DNA of 60,000 bases from Takakia lepidozioides (GCA_030704615.1 CM060731.1:48672001-48732000); one strand, 5' to 3'; shown: positions 32,523 through 44,600, numbered from the stretch's first letter. A program made the numbers and translations. The notes: generated from the letters alone by a model not told the origin.

Positions 32523-35500
32523 ATGGCGTTCTCGGCTGCTCTATGTCATAGAGAGCCGGGGTCGGGGGCTCCTGTGGGCCCTGTTGGATCAGCAGGTGGA
32601 TCATCTACTGCCTACGCAAACCACGCTGCTGGAAGCAAGGGGGAGTTCTCACAACAGCAACGCGATTTTCTGCTTCAGAGACAATTATTAAACCAGCACG
32701 TTGATATGTCTCAGTCTCACCATCTTGCTTCGAACGAAGGTGTGTTCTTTATTCTTACCTTGAGTTCTATGAATTTCGCAGACATCGCTAGCTTTGACAG
32801 AGTTTGAGTCAGTTCTTCAGAATATGTGTAGTTGTGTGCAATCGATGCTTTGGTAATGTGTGAGCTGACGATGAACTTTGTATGCAGGTGCAAAACCTTC
32901 GACACACGACTTTTTATCTTTATACAATACAGCAGCTTCTCAGTATGCGGAGCAAGGTTCCAGTAGAGGTATGTTTTTGGCTCGTTTGTTTTTGGCTCGT
33001 TCGTGAATGCTTTCTGTGATACTACATACTTTCCCAAATGAGTGCATTCTAGAGTTTCTTGCAAACTTGTGGATTATTTTGTTCTCACCAACTTGGTGAG
33101 GACCTGAATGCCATAAATTATGTGGCCAATTACAGGCGTGTTGATCAACTGTGTTACTTTTTTCCCTCAGGGTTGTCTTCGTCCCTTACAACTCAAGATT
33201 TCCTGCAGCCTTTGGAACGCGGCGGTGGTCGTGCTGCACACAGGGAAGGGCAGAACCTGCGGAGTGACAAGCATGCAAGAGGAGAAGGCTTGTCGCATGC
33301 TCCTACTCCCCCAGTCGAAGTCGAGCGGCTTCTTCCTTATTATCCAACCTTAGGCCGAGCAAATGGAATCCTGGAGTTACCGCCCAACTCTCTAGTTCGC
33401 ATCGTTGGGGAGGCCAGTGTGGAAGGCATTCGGAGCAGAGCTTTTAGCACCCCGGTGGGATCAAGGGAGGAGCACCCTGGTACTGACAGTTCAAGAGGTG
33501 TGGAGGTGACCATGGATCCGCACGCGGCCAACGCAAGAGGTTTGCTGGGCCCCACTTTTCTCTTATGTCTTAGGAACGAGGGGCAAGTACGAAGAGAGAA
33601 AACTTTCTTTGCAGCATTTCACTCAATCCTTATTTTTAAGCTCCTGCCAATTCTTGATTGCTTCTTTGTCAGTCAACCATGGATGGTCAGCTGGAACTTG
33701 TTATTCTGTTTTGCAACCTCTGCTGATTCAGCATGAATTCTGGGTGTGCAGAGACCCTGGCTTATTGGTCAAATATGAGGGTGAAGTTTGGGTTACCTCA
33801 AGATTTGACATATGCTGCAAGCAATGCATCATCGCAGCCTGTACTTGAAAATGGTCAACAGCCGACACCAATTTCTCTGAAGTAAGCATGACTTCCAGGT
33901 GCTGTGGTATTGAGTGTCTTGATTGGATAGCAAGTGAATGATTCGCAAGTTTGAGAGGTTTACTATTGACCAGATGTGTCCACCTGTAGGGGTTCTTTTG
34001 TTTTTCCCTTAATCTTCACTGGAGATTGATCAGGAATCTGTTCTCTTCACTAGAGTTCCAGAAAGAACCTTGCCCTGTTCTGCCCCTCCCTTATATCTTG
34101 GTATTTTCTCAATGGAGCTTTGGCAGTAGGACATTCAATTCATTCACCTTATTGTGTCGTTATAGCGAGAGAGTGAGGGAGATAGAGTGTGTGTGTGAGA
34201 ATATACTCGGGAGATGTGGCCTTCTGTGTGCGTGTGTGAGAGAGAGGTGAAAGGAGTAGTGACAGAATCGTATGGGTTTCTGCAGACAGTGGCCACAAGT
34301 CAATCAAGGGTTGATCGATACCACAAAGAGAAGTGCCCGAGTGCCATCAGAAGATGATGAAGACGAGGATGAGGACTATCACGAGACGGGAAGAGATCAG
34401 CGCAAAGACATTCCATTTCAGAAAGGTAGAAACCTGTTGAGTAGCATGTGGATTCAATGAACAACAGATGACTTGTCCTGGTACACTGGAAAATTCAATA
34501 CCCCTTCTGTGTTGAATACCCCAGTCTGGGTACTGAACATGCGCATCACTGAAATGTGACTGATTAAGCTAACTTGTATTTTTCAGGGGATGTATCACAG
34601 AAAATGGATACTAAAAATTCAGATATTAGGGGCGGCACTCCAAGGTCCAAGCACTCAGCCACTGAACAACGCAGACGCAGCAAGATCAATGACAGGCAAG
34701 TTGTTGTTTTCACCTTTGATCCACCTAGCACACCTCTCACTGCAGAGAGCTGAAAGTATATCTAATAAATCATTGGGTGCATTTGTCAATGGCATATTCC
34801 AGGTTCCAGATGTTGAGAGAGCTGGTGCCTCACAGTGATCAGAAAAGAGACAAGGCTTCGTTTTTGTTGGAGGTGAGGGAGTTACCTCTGATCATCCTTC
34901 TAGCTACAGGCATTTTTGTCTGAGATGAAATCCTTACGAAATGGAAAGTGCAAGACCCATCACTCTATGTCAGCTCAGGATAGAACAATGTAACACGTTT
35001 TTTGAGTTGTGTAACTTATTTGCTGCTGTGTAATCATGGGCTCGGAGGCTTTCTGCAGTATCGGATCATGTGTTTGCCTAGGTGCCTTCTAAAATTAGTC
35101 ACCGGCTGATGTGGCAGGTTATAGAGTATATTCAAGTCCTGCAGGATAAGGTGCACAAATATGAAACAGCAGAGCACGGGAGGCATCAGGAAAGGCTGAA
35201 AAACATGGTTTGGGATCTCTGTAAGGTGAGAACTTAAGCTTTATCACAAAGAAAACATTTGATCTTGTAGGAGATGACCAGCTCATCTGCCTGGATATTG
35301 TCCTATCCAGCCAAGAGACAGTAAGGTAAAATGTGTTAGCCTCTCTCATGTATGGGAATGAGACATATATGTGGGAGAGGTTTAAGTTGACCCTTTTTCT
35401 GAGGTTATATCTGGAGTTTTCAGTACTTTTGCACTGCATATATGCAGATGATTCTCTCTTGTGAAGATGGACAGTTGTGGTGATTGTTAAGGTTGTAATC

Positions 35501-37504
35501 CACAACAACAGTGACCGATTGACTTTGTTCATTAACTTTGATAGATTGTATGGTTCGCAGAGAGGCACAGGAGCTGGAGAGGAAGGTCCTCGAATTGATA
35601 CTCTAGTGTTTGGGAAAGAGTATGGCCAGTCAGTAGCGGCAGGGGTGCCAATGGATGTGAAACAAATCAAGGAGGCTGCTGGTACTATAATGAGGTCCCA
35701 GGTCACCATTCCCAGTGCATGTGGTGATGAGAGTGCCACTACTCCCACAGAGGTACTGTCAAGTGGGGCCCACAATGTGCAACATGTCAACAGGCCTAGC
35801 TCAAGCGTCCATAGCTGTGTTTCTTCACACGATGAGAAGGAAAATGCAGCTGCTATGGCCAAACCAGTGCCCGCAACAGTTTCTCCTCAGCGCCCGGTTG
35901 CATCAACCTTTGGTCGTTTGGCTATCCAGACAAAGCAGCAACACCCCTCAATTGATGTCCAGCATCAGCAACCATCTGGTGAGGGGCCATTTTTGAAATT
36001 CACCCATGAGAATGAAGAGGCAGGGGAGGCGGAGGCTCCAAAACCTGCTAGGTCACGATTGAATGGCCAACACCTAGGGCAAGCCCAAGTTGATTCTCAG
36101 GAGAAAATGCAGCTCGACTTGAGAGTCTGGCAGGCGCCTCCATGTCAATCTGAGCAGTGCAATGGGCAGCCAAGGCTTGCCAAGGTCGAAACACCACAAG
36201 CAAAACCTCACACCGGATCTGATGCCCTTGTAGGAGTCGGATCTTCAAGAGAGTCACAAAATTCGCTACAACCTCACAGTGATGTTACTGGCAGAAGTTC
36301 CCCGCAGCAGCAGCTTGGGGTCCCTTCCTGCGAGCACTCTCCGCAGAAAGATGGATCTGCAGCTGCATCCACTGCACAAGAACCCATGAGTATCCAAGGA
36401 GGAGTCATCAATGTGTCAAGCGTGTACTCCCAAGGGTGAGCGGTGGTCTTCGTAGTCATGTGAACAGATAAAGCCTGTCAGTTAGAGTGGATGTGTATTG
36501 GACATGGGGTGCAATAGACTCTTCTTACCACTAGATAGTTATCCCAGGAGTCCGATGTGCTATTGATGCTTCTGCTCTTGCCAAACCACTCCTGAGGAAC
36601 TTTGTGTGTAGTTTTCTCTAAAAGTGGACTTAGACATCACTTTCTCTGACGCTTGTATACTCATGAAAGCTGAAAATTGTTGTGCATGGCAGGTTGCTGG
36701 ATACATTGACCAGGGCATTGCAAAGTTCAGGATTGGATTTGACACAAGCAAACATCTCAGTCCAAATAGACCTGGGGAAAAATACCGTTGTCTCTGCTGC
36801 TGATACTTCTGCCAAGGTTTGTCTTTTCACTCTGGAAGCAAATGTTAACTGGGCCAGGCTCAGCAATCACTGGTCCATGAGTGGTGGAAAGCTTATGATT
36901 TCATCCCCTCTTCATTTGTGTGAGAAATTTTGGCAAGAAATGAGTGCATTGTGAGGACGATTGTGAGGATAGATGTTTCGGTTTTCATTCTCCCACTTGA
37001 TAGTGTAATTTCATTGGAGAAGAGTGAAAGTCAGGTCAGTAAGTTGTGTTTCTACCATCCACACTATGGTGAAGAAAGGACAGTGTCATCTATGTTTGGA
37101 AAAAGGATATGGAAAATACCATTCCAGTGATGAGTAGCCCATCATGCTAGTGGCAAACACTTCATGGATATGGCAACTTGAGACTATTGCTACTGCAGTT
37201 ATTATGAGCCCTTGGTCGAATCACAACAGTTCTTGTCAAAGTCACGGTTGGAGAGAGGTTCTGATATCCCTTGTCTCCATGAACATGCATTCAAATCAGA
37301 CAAGAAAGTGGGATCCAAATCAGATTTCAAGTGGACACTTGTTTGTCTAACTGACAACATTGTTTGCATTTGTCACACCAGGTACGGACGACGCCCGAGT
37401 CCTCAGCCCAAAGCCATCAATCGCAAGGGCCTACAAGACCAGCCGTGTCTGCTTTGGAGGCAGAACGACCTCTCAAAAGGCCCAAGGTTGAGACGGAACA
37501 ATGA
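32523..37504 (+). CDS. BIM-family bHLH transcription factor (11 exons, 781 aa)
   Basis: Exons: 32523-32739, 32888-32968, 33171-33539, 33752-33881, 34286-34425, 34587-34695, 34803-34872, 35118-35225, 35561-36435, 36693-36816, 37382-37504. They sum to 2346 nt in one frame. The N-terminus has STHDFLSLY and LTTQDFLQPLE, conserved in BIM proteins. The bHLH (about residues 332-388) reads RSKHSATEQRRRSKINDRF; H335, E339 and R343 are the G-box-reading residues. The C-terminus has LDTLTRALQSSGLDL then QANISVQIDLGK, the second BIM block, and ends RPLKRPKVE, a likely nuclear signal. BIM1-3 of Arabidopsis partner BES1 in brassinosteroid signalling; the role here is inferred. One intron is GC-AG. Exon 9 is a long, low-complexity, Gln/Ser/Pro-rich stretch. 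Confidence 0.92.
34696..34802 (+). other. GC-AG intron inside the bHLH domain
   Basis: GACAG|GCAAGT ... TTCCAG|GTTCCAG joins KINDR to FQMLREL, the conserved bHLH text. The donor matches the GC-intron consensus AG|GCAAGT. Confidence 0.75.
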
Positions 37505-39050
37505 TAAGTGGAGGAGGTGTGGCAAATGGTCCAAGTGTGCATCATTTCCTATGTAATAGCCTGGTCTTGGTATCCTGACCATGCCTGACATAGCATGCTT
37601 CAAACGTCAGATGCTCCTGAAGTGTTCAAAACCACAATAAGGGCACCATGCAAATCATGTATATCTTGGTCTTCTTGTAGAACTTCAGAATTGCTGTCCT
37701 GCAAGGGGCTTGCATTGTAGAGATTCATTTAGGATTCAGTAAAGCAGATGAATATCAGTCACATGTAGCTTGTTCATGCATGGGAAGTAAGTTACTGTCA
37801 TACAGGTTGTGGGGTTAGCAGGAGGCCAATTTGCAATCTCTATTGAGATTTTTTTTAAATCTCACAGCATGACATGAGATAGGCTAGTCACTTCTGGCTG
37901 CCAATCACTTGTACATATTTCTTTTAGCTGTGATCAAAGGTTTGCCATCCCCTGCCATCATGTACACTAGTCACTTCGTATTCCAACCATGCCAACAATA
38001 AAGCGCTTCTATGTAATGGGGGGTGCTGTGTCCACCTAGCTTGTCATAGTCTGTCATTTACATATAACCACGCATCTGGGACTCAGTTTAGCTCACCGGG
38101 TTGACCTTGCCACCACATCAAGACCAATCTAGACTTGCTTAACATTTAACCATTGAAACACAACCTCTTCGTGTTGAGGGCTGGATTTCCTAGGACTTGT
38201 CTGTATAATTTGATCTTCTGTGCCCACACCTTTGAGATATTCAGTTGCTTTGGTTGATTGTGCGGGTGGATATGAAATTTACTGGAACCACAACAGACTC
38301 TTTCCATGCCTAGGTGGTTGCTTAGTATGTGAGACTACTTTGAGGATGTGACCTTTGCTTGCAACGAAGTTGAGGGTGATCTGCCTGATTTTTTCACTTA
38401 GGTGAGTTAGGTACAAGTTGCCAAGGATCCATGGCCCCACCCCCACACTAAGTTTAGATCATGATTCTTGAGGACGCACTTACCTCCAGTCTGCAAAATG
38501 TTTTGGTGCTGATGTCTTGACTTCTGAGCTGTTCTCCAAGCAGCTGCATTCCCAGACCCTAACATACATGTTAGAGGAGAAAAAGGTTTTAGGAAAGAGA
38601 GGAGATCACACAGATTGTGGCATGGACCCTGGATCAAGATCTTCAGACCAGGTTTGTGGTCCAACCAAGAGCTTTTCTGCTTTCTTAAAATATGTGCTTA
38701 GTGGCCCCATACCACTAACCATATAGATTGAAGGACCAGTATTCTGATTACCAACATGTCAGTAGTTCCTAGTAGAGTCTGAAACAGAGGCAGAAATGAG
38801 TTAAATCGCTGAAGCAGAAGTTCACAGACTCTGAAAGTCACTAGACCTGTTCGTTAGATATGGACCACAAGACATCATGTGTATATGGACCCATCAATAC
38901 AACACATGGCAGCACTTTGCTCCAATTGCATCAAAACGCAGTATTGGAGTTTGATGTGGAGTTACTTCTGATTAATAACACATTTCTCCCCCTCAAGGCC
39001 CAGTTGTGGGCGTTTTGTTTTATGTTTTTTTGAAAAAAAGGGGTCAGAGG
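37505..39050 (+). other. BIM 3' UTR and intergenic DNA
   Basis: No coding resemblance on either strand. The first few hundred bases are probably 3' UTR; AATAAA occurs near 37999. Confidence 0.4.
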
Positions 39051-39094
39051 CCCTGGGGCAGACTCTGCCCTTATAGTTCATGTTTTCAATTAGA

Positions 39095-39330
39095 ACTAGG
39101 GTAGCCTGTGCCGTTGGCCCAAGTGTCCAGGATCATCTAACCCCAAGTGCAATCTACTATGCATTCAAGTGCTTCTCCTATGTCTAGGCCCAAGTGTGGC
39201 CTCCAGGGTAGCATGTGGGGGTTCGCCCCAAGTGTTCAAGTGCAATCTCGTATGTATCCAAGTGCACCTCCTATGTCCAAGCCCAAATGCGACCTCTAGG
39301 GTAGCATGTGCCGTTGGCCCAAGTGTCCCC
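39095..39330. repeat. Degenerate ~90-bp tandem repeat
   Basis: The words CTAGGGTAGC(A/C)TGTGCCGTTGG, CCCAAGTGT and CTCCTATGTC recur at about 39100, 39140-39227 and 39228-39317, giving two to three diverged units. Confidence 0.6.
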
Positions 39331-39344
39331 TGTCATCTAAGTCC

Positions 39345-39475
39345 AATCATTTTTTTTCCACAGAGCCTACGACCAGATTTGAACCAGAGACCTTTCCCTT
39401 GATATCTCGAGGCTCCAACCATTGTCCCAGGAATGCCCACTTACCATTTTTGCGACCAAAAGCACTTTTTTGGGA
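39345..39475 (-). repeat. tRNA-derived SINE fragment
   Basis: The minus strand reads GACAATGGTTGGAGCCTCGAG then CTCTGGTTCAAATCTGG, giving A- and B-box-like motifs; GGTTCAAATC is a standard B box. Confidence 0.55.
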
Positions 39476-39589
39476 CATCTCAACGTGACAAAATAAAACA
39501 AACATCTTGCTTCATAGATTGATAGTTAATTAAAATACAGGAAAAGTTTTTACATTGAACTGAAATTTGGTTATAAATATGATATATAT

Positions 39590-40185
39590 GAGTATTGGAC
39601 TGGTATATGGTCTGAGGCCTGGTATATGTATTGGTCTCAATACTGGTATTTGACGGACCAGCCTGGTCTAGGGTTGGGCATTACCCATGCCCATACCAGG
39701 GTACCACATACTACTAAATCTTTGGAAGATATGTTTAGATACCACACCAGTCTGGTATCTCTTGCCTGGTATGAATCTGTTGTCTATAAGGTGTTGCTAT
39801 ATGTAGGTACAAGGCACTGTTTTGGGCTTGAGGTAGATCACAGGAGGTTACTTTTATTTTGCTGCACCACTTGAAACTTTGGGACACATAACTTTGCATG
39901 GCTGCCTTCTACTTGTACACAGATTCATGTGATGTGTGTCTAGTTTGAACATGGCTGCCTTCTTTTTGTAGCTTCTCAATCAATACCAGTGTTCATTATA
40001 TATACCAGCAGGTATTACGTTAAGCATACTCATATTCACCAGTGTATCATGAAACTGTAATGCATCAATTACTAGGACCAGACTGGTAAATCAAACTATG
40101 CCGGGTACTAGTCTGGTATCTCATTGCTTAAGAGATATATACCAGGACGAGACTGCTATGTAATATACTTGATATCAGTTCAACA
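39590..40185. mobile_element. Old hAT-type non-autonomous element, TGGTAT family
   Basis: The left end GTATTGGACTGGTAT and right end CAGTTCAACACTG resemble the intact element at 46174-46648. Inside are many ACCAGTCTGGTAT / GCCTGGTATA words on both strands. Target duplications are not clear, so it is old. Confidence 0.5.
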
Positions 40186-41650
40186 CTGGTACATATGTTG
40201 ATTTCACCACTTGTCAAAGATCGACCGTTACGATCTTGTAGATCCTCCAGTTTTGATTATTGTGTCAGGGCAGGTGGGCCTCCAATCCTGCGGTGGAAAG
40301 GACTGGTTCGTCCCGAGATTGGAGCTGGGGGTTCCCTTTCAAGGGGTTAAAGAGGCTGCATTTCAGTTCTGCGACTCAAGGGTTGGTACATAACAGAGTC
40401 GAGCTCGAGGAGTCGAGTTGAGGATCGATTGAAATCTGGTGAGGCTGCTGTGGAATGCAGGCAGGCAGGAAGGCACGAATTTGATGTGTTGCAGGGTGCA
40501 CTTGTTTCATGCTTGACGCACTTACTTCCTGTATATTCGTGGCCTTGTGACGGGCTTGTGAATAGTTTTGTTTCAATGAGTTTCTATGTTTTGTGATTGC
40601 AATAATATTGTGATTCAGATCGTCAGTCTTCCTCTTTTTCTTTGAATCCGTGAGTCATGCAGACGAGCTGGGTGTGGCTTCGGCAGATTGATCTCGTTGG
40701 AGACGGAATGTGTAGAAGTTGCACCGATCTCTGCACTTGTCGGTAAGGTACCCTCTGCGCCACAGAGTGGCGCGCTGCAGTCTATGGCGGATACGTGGCT
40801 TTCTTGGCAGTAATATAGATTGCGTAGATGGCATAGCTTCTAACTTCGGGCTTGAATACTTTCTCAGATGTGGAAGTGGACTCCCGTCAGTCCGATGAAT
40901 TGGGTACTAATTGAGGAGCTGATGTCGGTTTGGATGTCTGTAGTGCTTCTTCAGCCTAAGTAGCTTGTTATTCGTGATTTACTTTTCAAGGTGAAAGGTA
41001 CTGGATGGCGTGGTTTCAAATCCCAGGCAACTTGATTATCAGGCTATGTACACTCTATGGCGGTAATGTCATCTGAAGGAAGATGGAATACCCCAGAATC
41101 ACAGACAAGGCACACGTTCATGTTCAGAAGGTGCCACCAGCGTGACCAATGTCTAAGAAAGCGACTTGGGTCGTGCTTGTTGGCGATGGAATGTGCACCA
41201 TGGAAGGCTACGGCCTTTGTATGGAGCTTTCCGAGAGCTTTCCATGTCTACTGCACAGCATCTATTGAGGTGGGAGATGGGAGGCTCACAGCTGTGTGAA
41301 ATAAAAAGTCCTTCATTTTGTGTAATTTCAAACCTGAAAGCCGGCTCTACCGTGGATCACGCCTGTCGAAAAGGATAGTTTCAGCCTTCTTGCATAGAAA
41401 GGATACACGGAGATGTTCGTGGGCAATAGCTAGTGTTGGAAGCTCATGGTCAGATCGTCAAGCTTTCTGAGCAACTAGCACATTAGGTTTTTTTTGTGGC
41501 TGTGGACATGCATCAGAGCTTTACCCTCCTTGCTCAGCTCATTGATCACGTGTTGTAATAATTTCATTGCCCACTGAACTGCAGGCTATCTGCTGCTTAA
41601 AACTAAAGAGCGACGTGAGGCCACCCGCGACCATTTTCCGCCTTCTTTTT
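40186..41650. other. No recognisable gene
   Basis: Mixed-composition DNA upstream of the small membrane-protein ORF. It could hold 5' exons of that gene; none is identifiable. A GGCAGGCAGGAAGG tract lies near 40460. Confidence 0.35.
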
Positions 41651-41714
41651 GCATACCAGGCTCATCGTTGCCCCTCCAATTGTTCTGTTCCGCCGGATAT
41701 ATCAGCCTGCTCAA

Positions 41715-42245
41715 ATGACGAATGTGACTTTAATTGATCAGGGCTCGCATGCAGTCTCGAGCAGCAGCTTGGGACTTGTGATGTTGTGGGTCAGACTGGC
41801 AGTCATTGCTCTTGTGGTCTTCATGTACACGTGCGGGCTTCCAATGCTCGGTTTCGTCGCGACTGGCATCGTGCACGGATCCTACGCTCTATGGTTGTCC
41901 AGCATCGCCGTCGCCAATGGAGGAGCAGTGGTGGCAGGCTCTCTCTTCTCAGTGCTCCAAAGTATTGCCATGGGAGGTATTGCTGTGTGGCCTGTGCTCC
42001 TAGCCGTGCTTGGTGTCTTGATCTTTGGAGGGTATGAGGCCTTCATCTGGGCAGCACCAAAGGCACGTCAGTGGTGGATCGACTTGCTGCAATGGTCCCA
42101 CACCTGGTGGAACGATACCTTCATCTGGGCAGCACCAAAGGCGCGTCAGTGGTGGATCGACTTGCTGCAATGGTCCCACACCTGGTGGAACGAAGTGGCG
42201 GTTCGAAATGTCAAGAGTAAGCCACCATACCCCGTGACTCACTAA
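41715..42245 (+). CDS. Small membrane protein with duplicated Trp-rich helix
   Basis: From ATG 41715 the frame gives 176 residues ending at TAA 42243. Three to four hydrophobic spans follow a short polar N-terminus: LGLVMLWVRLAVIALVVFMY, LGFVATGIVHGSYALWLSSI, AVVAGSLFSVLQSIAMG and VWPVLLAVLGVLIFGGY. Then a 26-residue unit (FIWAAPKARQWW + IDLLQWSHTWWN + DT) occurs twice in tandem and a short basic tail follows. The unit has six Trp and an amphipathic pattern, suggesting membrane-surface helices. No family recognised. The frame is also open upstream to 41649, so an upstream exon is possible. Confidence 0.55.
   Translation: MTNVTLIDQGSHAVSSSSLGLVMLWVRLAVIALVVFMYTCGLPMLGFVATGIVHGSYALWLSSIAVANGGAVVAGSLFSVLQSIAMGGIAVWPVLLAVLGVLIFGGYEAFIWAAPKARQWWIDLLQWSHTWWNDTFIWAAPKARQWWIDLLQWSHTWWNEVAVRNVKSKPPYPVTH
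42042..42197 (+). repeat. 78-bp in-frame tandem duplication
   Basis: Two units, 42042-42119 and 42120-42197, differ at one silent base (GCACGT/GCGCGT) and at the last codons. The duplication keeps the frame and adds 26 residues. Confidence 0.92.
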
Positions 42246-42954
42246 ACACGGAAAGGATTGTCTTGCCAAGTTTCTCTCCAAATGGTCTTCATGTGCACGA
42301 CATTCTCATCTTCTCCCGAAATCACATGGAGGAGAGAATACGAGGTGGGTACTGAATTTGCTTCTGAACAACGCTGGGTCGGGGCTGAAATGTTGAGTTT
42401 GTTCCTGATACTTAGTTGCATGCTTTCATAGCAGGCTGAACTGTGAGGCCGTCATGCACAAGGCTGCAGACCAGACAGAGTCAAGTAATTTTGTAAATGC
42501 AAGCTTGGCTTCTGCTTTGATTTGTGACCGGACGGTCTTGTGGGTGGGTGATATATTGTGCTCATTTGTAAAACTGGTTGGCTTTCACTTTACTCACTGC
42601 CGTACCGTAACAAAGGTGGATAAATATTCATGGAATAAATAAGGATCTGCAAGCAGGGTCCCTTAGAAAATAAAAATTTGGAACCCGAACCTGAACCTAT
42701 TTAATTAGAAACTCTTTTACTATGTACTAGAATCATTTTTGCACGATCAAAAGTTTTAAGAAAACAGCCATGAAAGAACTCGTATGGGGAAAAGTTACCA
42801 CGGTAGGAGCAGTGTGGCCTGTGCCGGTGAGCACATAATCGCCAGAAAATAAAACCTAATTTGCCATTATTCAAGAATTTTTATTGACAAAAAATACTTG
42901 AAATTCAAGATCTCCAACACCTAAAAAAATGTCAAACCCATCTCGGTACACCCC

Positions 42955-42973
42955 TACCCCCCCCCCCCCCCTC
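42955..42973. repeat. Poly-C run
   Basis: A homopolymer of about 15 C in CCCCTACCCCC...; likely variable in length and error-prone to sequence. Confidence 0.9.
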
Positions 42974-43129
42974 CCATCGAGGGCTTTTCAGCGTATCAAG
43001 ACATGGGACGGAGTCCTTGCGATTTGGGAAATCTCAAGGACGCTACAAAATAAACAAATCAAAACAAAACAAACTACCAAACTTCACATATGGATTGGTG
43101 TGGTGTATCAATAGCAAGACTTTTGGAAA

Positions 43130-43186
43130 ACTGCACATCAGCTGGTAAGTGCATAGTGTGTCGCCCTGGTGGTTCAGGGTTCAAAC
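43130..43186 (+). repeat. SINE head cut by a hAT insertion
   Basis: ATCAGCTGGTAAGTGCATAG and CCTGGTGGTTCAGGGTTCAAAC match the head of the SINE at 44358-44600. It stops inside the B box (GGTTCAAAC), where the next element begins. Confidence 0.7.
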
Positions 43187-44119
43187 CAGTGTACCAGTGT
43201 TGTGCGGGTCCGGGTTTTTGAAGGCTGGTACTCGGCGGGTACTTGGCGGGTTAGGATCCGGGTTACCCGGACCCGTGCTATCACAAAAAACCAGGACCCT
43301 GACCCGGGTTCATTCCTAAAATAAACCCGGAACCGAACCCGGAGCCGTCTGCTGGGTCCAGAACCCGGTAAACCCGCTCCCCACAGGCCAATGTAGCGGG
43401 TCAGGGTCCGAGTCTTAAATTTAGATGGGGCATACTGGGTCCACCTTGGATCTGGTAGGTTTTGTCATATGTGTGGAGGGGACCAGCAGCAATAGGCCGC
43501 AGCAGCCAGCCCCACCACGTTGTAGCCCAGTGGCAATGCCCACATACCACCTCAAAAGCGGTTGTGGGTTCAATCCCCCGAGTGGTGTCACAAAGTTGTG
43601 CCCTCTGGGACCATAATTTAAAGGAGGTGTCATATTATTATTAGGCCAGATCCCACACATCCATGCTATAGTGATCTACCCTTGAGGCATATTACTATTC
43701 TTAACATGTTTAAAGAATTGATATTGAAAAATAGAAAAGGGAACTCAAACTTCTATTTTAATTCTTATTCGTGGTATACATATTCATATTCATGGTATAT
43801 TTTGAAGGAATGTCTCTTAAAATCAAATTCATTATTGGATTTAAAGTTTTTTCCAGCCAAAAATAATTTTATCCCTAATTAATCTTATTTTCTAATTTGT
43901 TTAATCAATAAATTAGGACCCGGATCCGAACCTGTGAACCCGCTAATATTTCCCAACAACTACCCGGACCCTAACCCGAGTCCGTGTTGACAAACCCGGA
44001 CCCAAACCCGGACCCGGATTCTCCAAAGTTCAAAAACCCGGATCCGGACCGGGCTCCGAGAAAAAACCCCTACCCAGACCCGGCTGGTTCCTTAAAAAGG
44101 CAGAACCCCCACAACACTG
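43187..44119. mobile_element. Non-autonomous hAT element, CCCGGA family
   Basis: The left terminus has CAGTGTTGTGCGGG (43195), preceded by an extra CAGTGTAC; the right terminus is CCCCCACAACACTG (to 44119). A perfect 8-bp duplication GTTCAAAC flanks it (43179-43186 and 44120-44127), the hAT length. Both ends are packed with ACCCGGACCCGG / GGGTCCGGG words. There is no transposase. The termini match the hAT end at 7525-7537, so that family could have supplied the transposase. Confidence 0.85.
43505..43645 (+). repeat. tRNA-derived SINE nested in the hAT element
   Basis: GTTGTAGCCCAGTGGCAATG (A box) and GGTTGTGGGTTCAATCCCC (B box) form a clear tRNA-like head, followed by GGGACCATAATTTAAAGG and a short TATTATTATT end. 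It is a different family from the SINE at 44358. Confidence 0.7.
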
Positions 44120-44127
44120 GTTCAAAC

Positions 44128-44357
44128 CAGTGTTGTGTGGGTAAATCATTTACCCGGATTTACCCGGAGGGTAAATCAGGGTAAGGGTAAATGATTTACC
44201 TGGGTTGGCCCATTTCCTTTACCCTTACCCTTCAGACGGGTAAATAATCTGAGATACCCTTACCCGTCCGAAGGATAAATAATATCCATATACCCTTTGC
44301 CCGCGGGTAAATATATATTTTTGGAGGGTAAATAGCAAAAGGGTAAATGACAAACTA
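44128..44357. mobile_element. Second hAT-type end with GGGTAAAT repeats
   Basis: CAGTGTTGTGTGGGTAAATC begins right after the GTTCAAAC duplication. The next 220 bp consist of GGGTAAAT / ATTTACCC words on both strands. No right terminus is found before the SINE at 44358, so it is truncated. Confidence 0.65.
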
Positions 44358-44600
44358 TAGCATATCATCAGCTGGTAGCTCAGCTTGTGAGTGCACAGTG
44401 TGTCGCCTTGGTGGTTTGGGGTTCAAACCAGCTGCCCTGCCTGGTGTGTGGATCGTTCATGACCGGGGGGTGACGTTTCCCACCTGTGTGCCTAATGGCT
44501 TATCTGAAAGGGGGTTAATTTTTCCCCCTCCTCAAGGGCCTGAATTGTGAGCAGTCGCTCCCAGGTTTCCCTTAACAAAAAAAATAAAACAAAAACCGAT
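44358..44600 (+). repeat. tRNA-derived SINE, most complete copy
   Basis: Head: CAGCTGGTAGCTCAGCTTG (A box) and GGGGTTCAAACCAGC (B box). The body has GACCGGGGGGTGACG, TAATTTTTCCCCCTCC and TTGTGAGCAGTCGCTCCC. The tail AACAAAAAAAATAAAACAAAAA is an A-rich end of Pol III-type retroposons. Confidence 0.8.

Noticed and set aside
33059-33736. 225-codon plus-strand ORF read as a separate gene
   Set aside because: It is BIM exon 3 plus flanking introns; the splice sites at 33171 and 33539 keep the BIM frame.
35119-35862. 247-codon minus-strand open frame
   Set aside because: Antisense shadow of BIM exons 8-9, which are supported by conserved motifs and phase.
43187-44357. CRISPR-like or satellite array from the dense short repeats
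   Set aside because: Repeat words are irregular, on both strands and unspaced; they sit inside hAT termini with an 8-bp target duplication.
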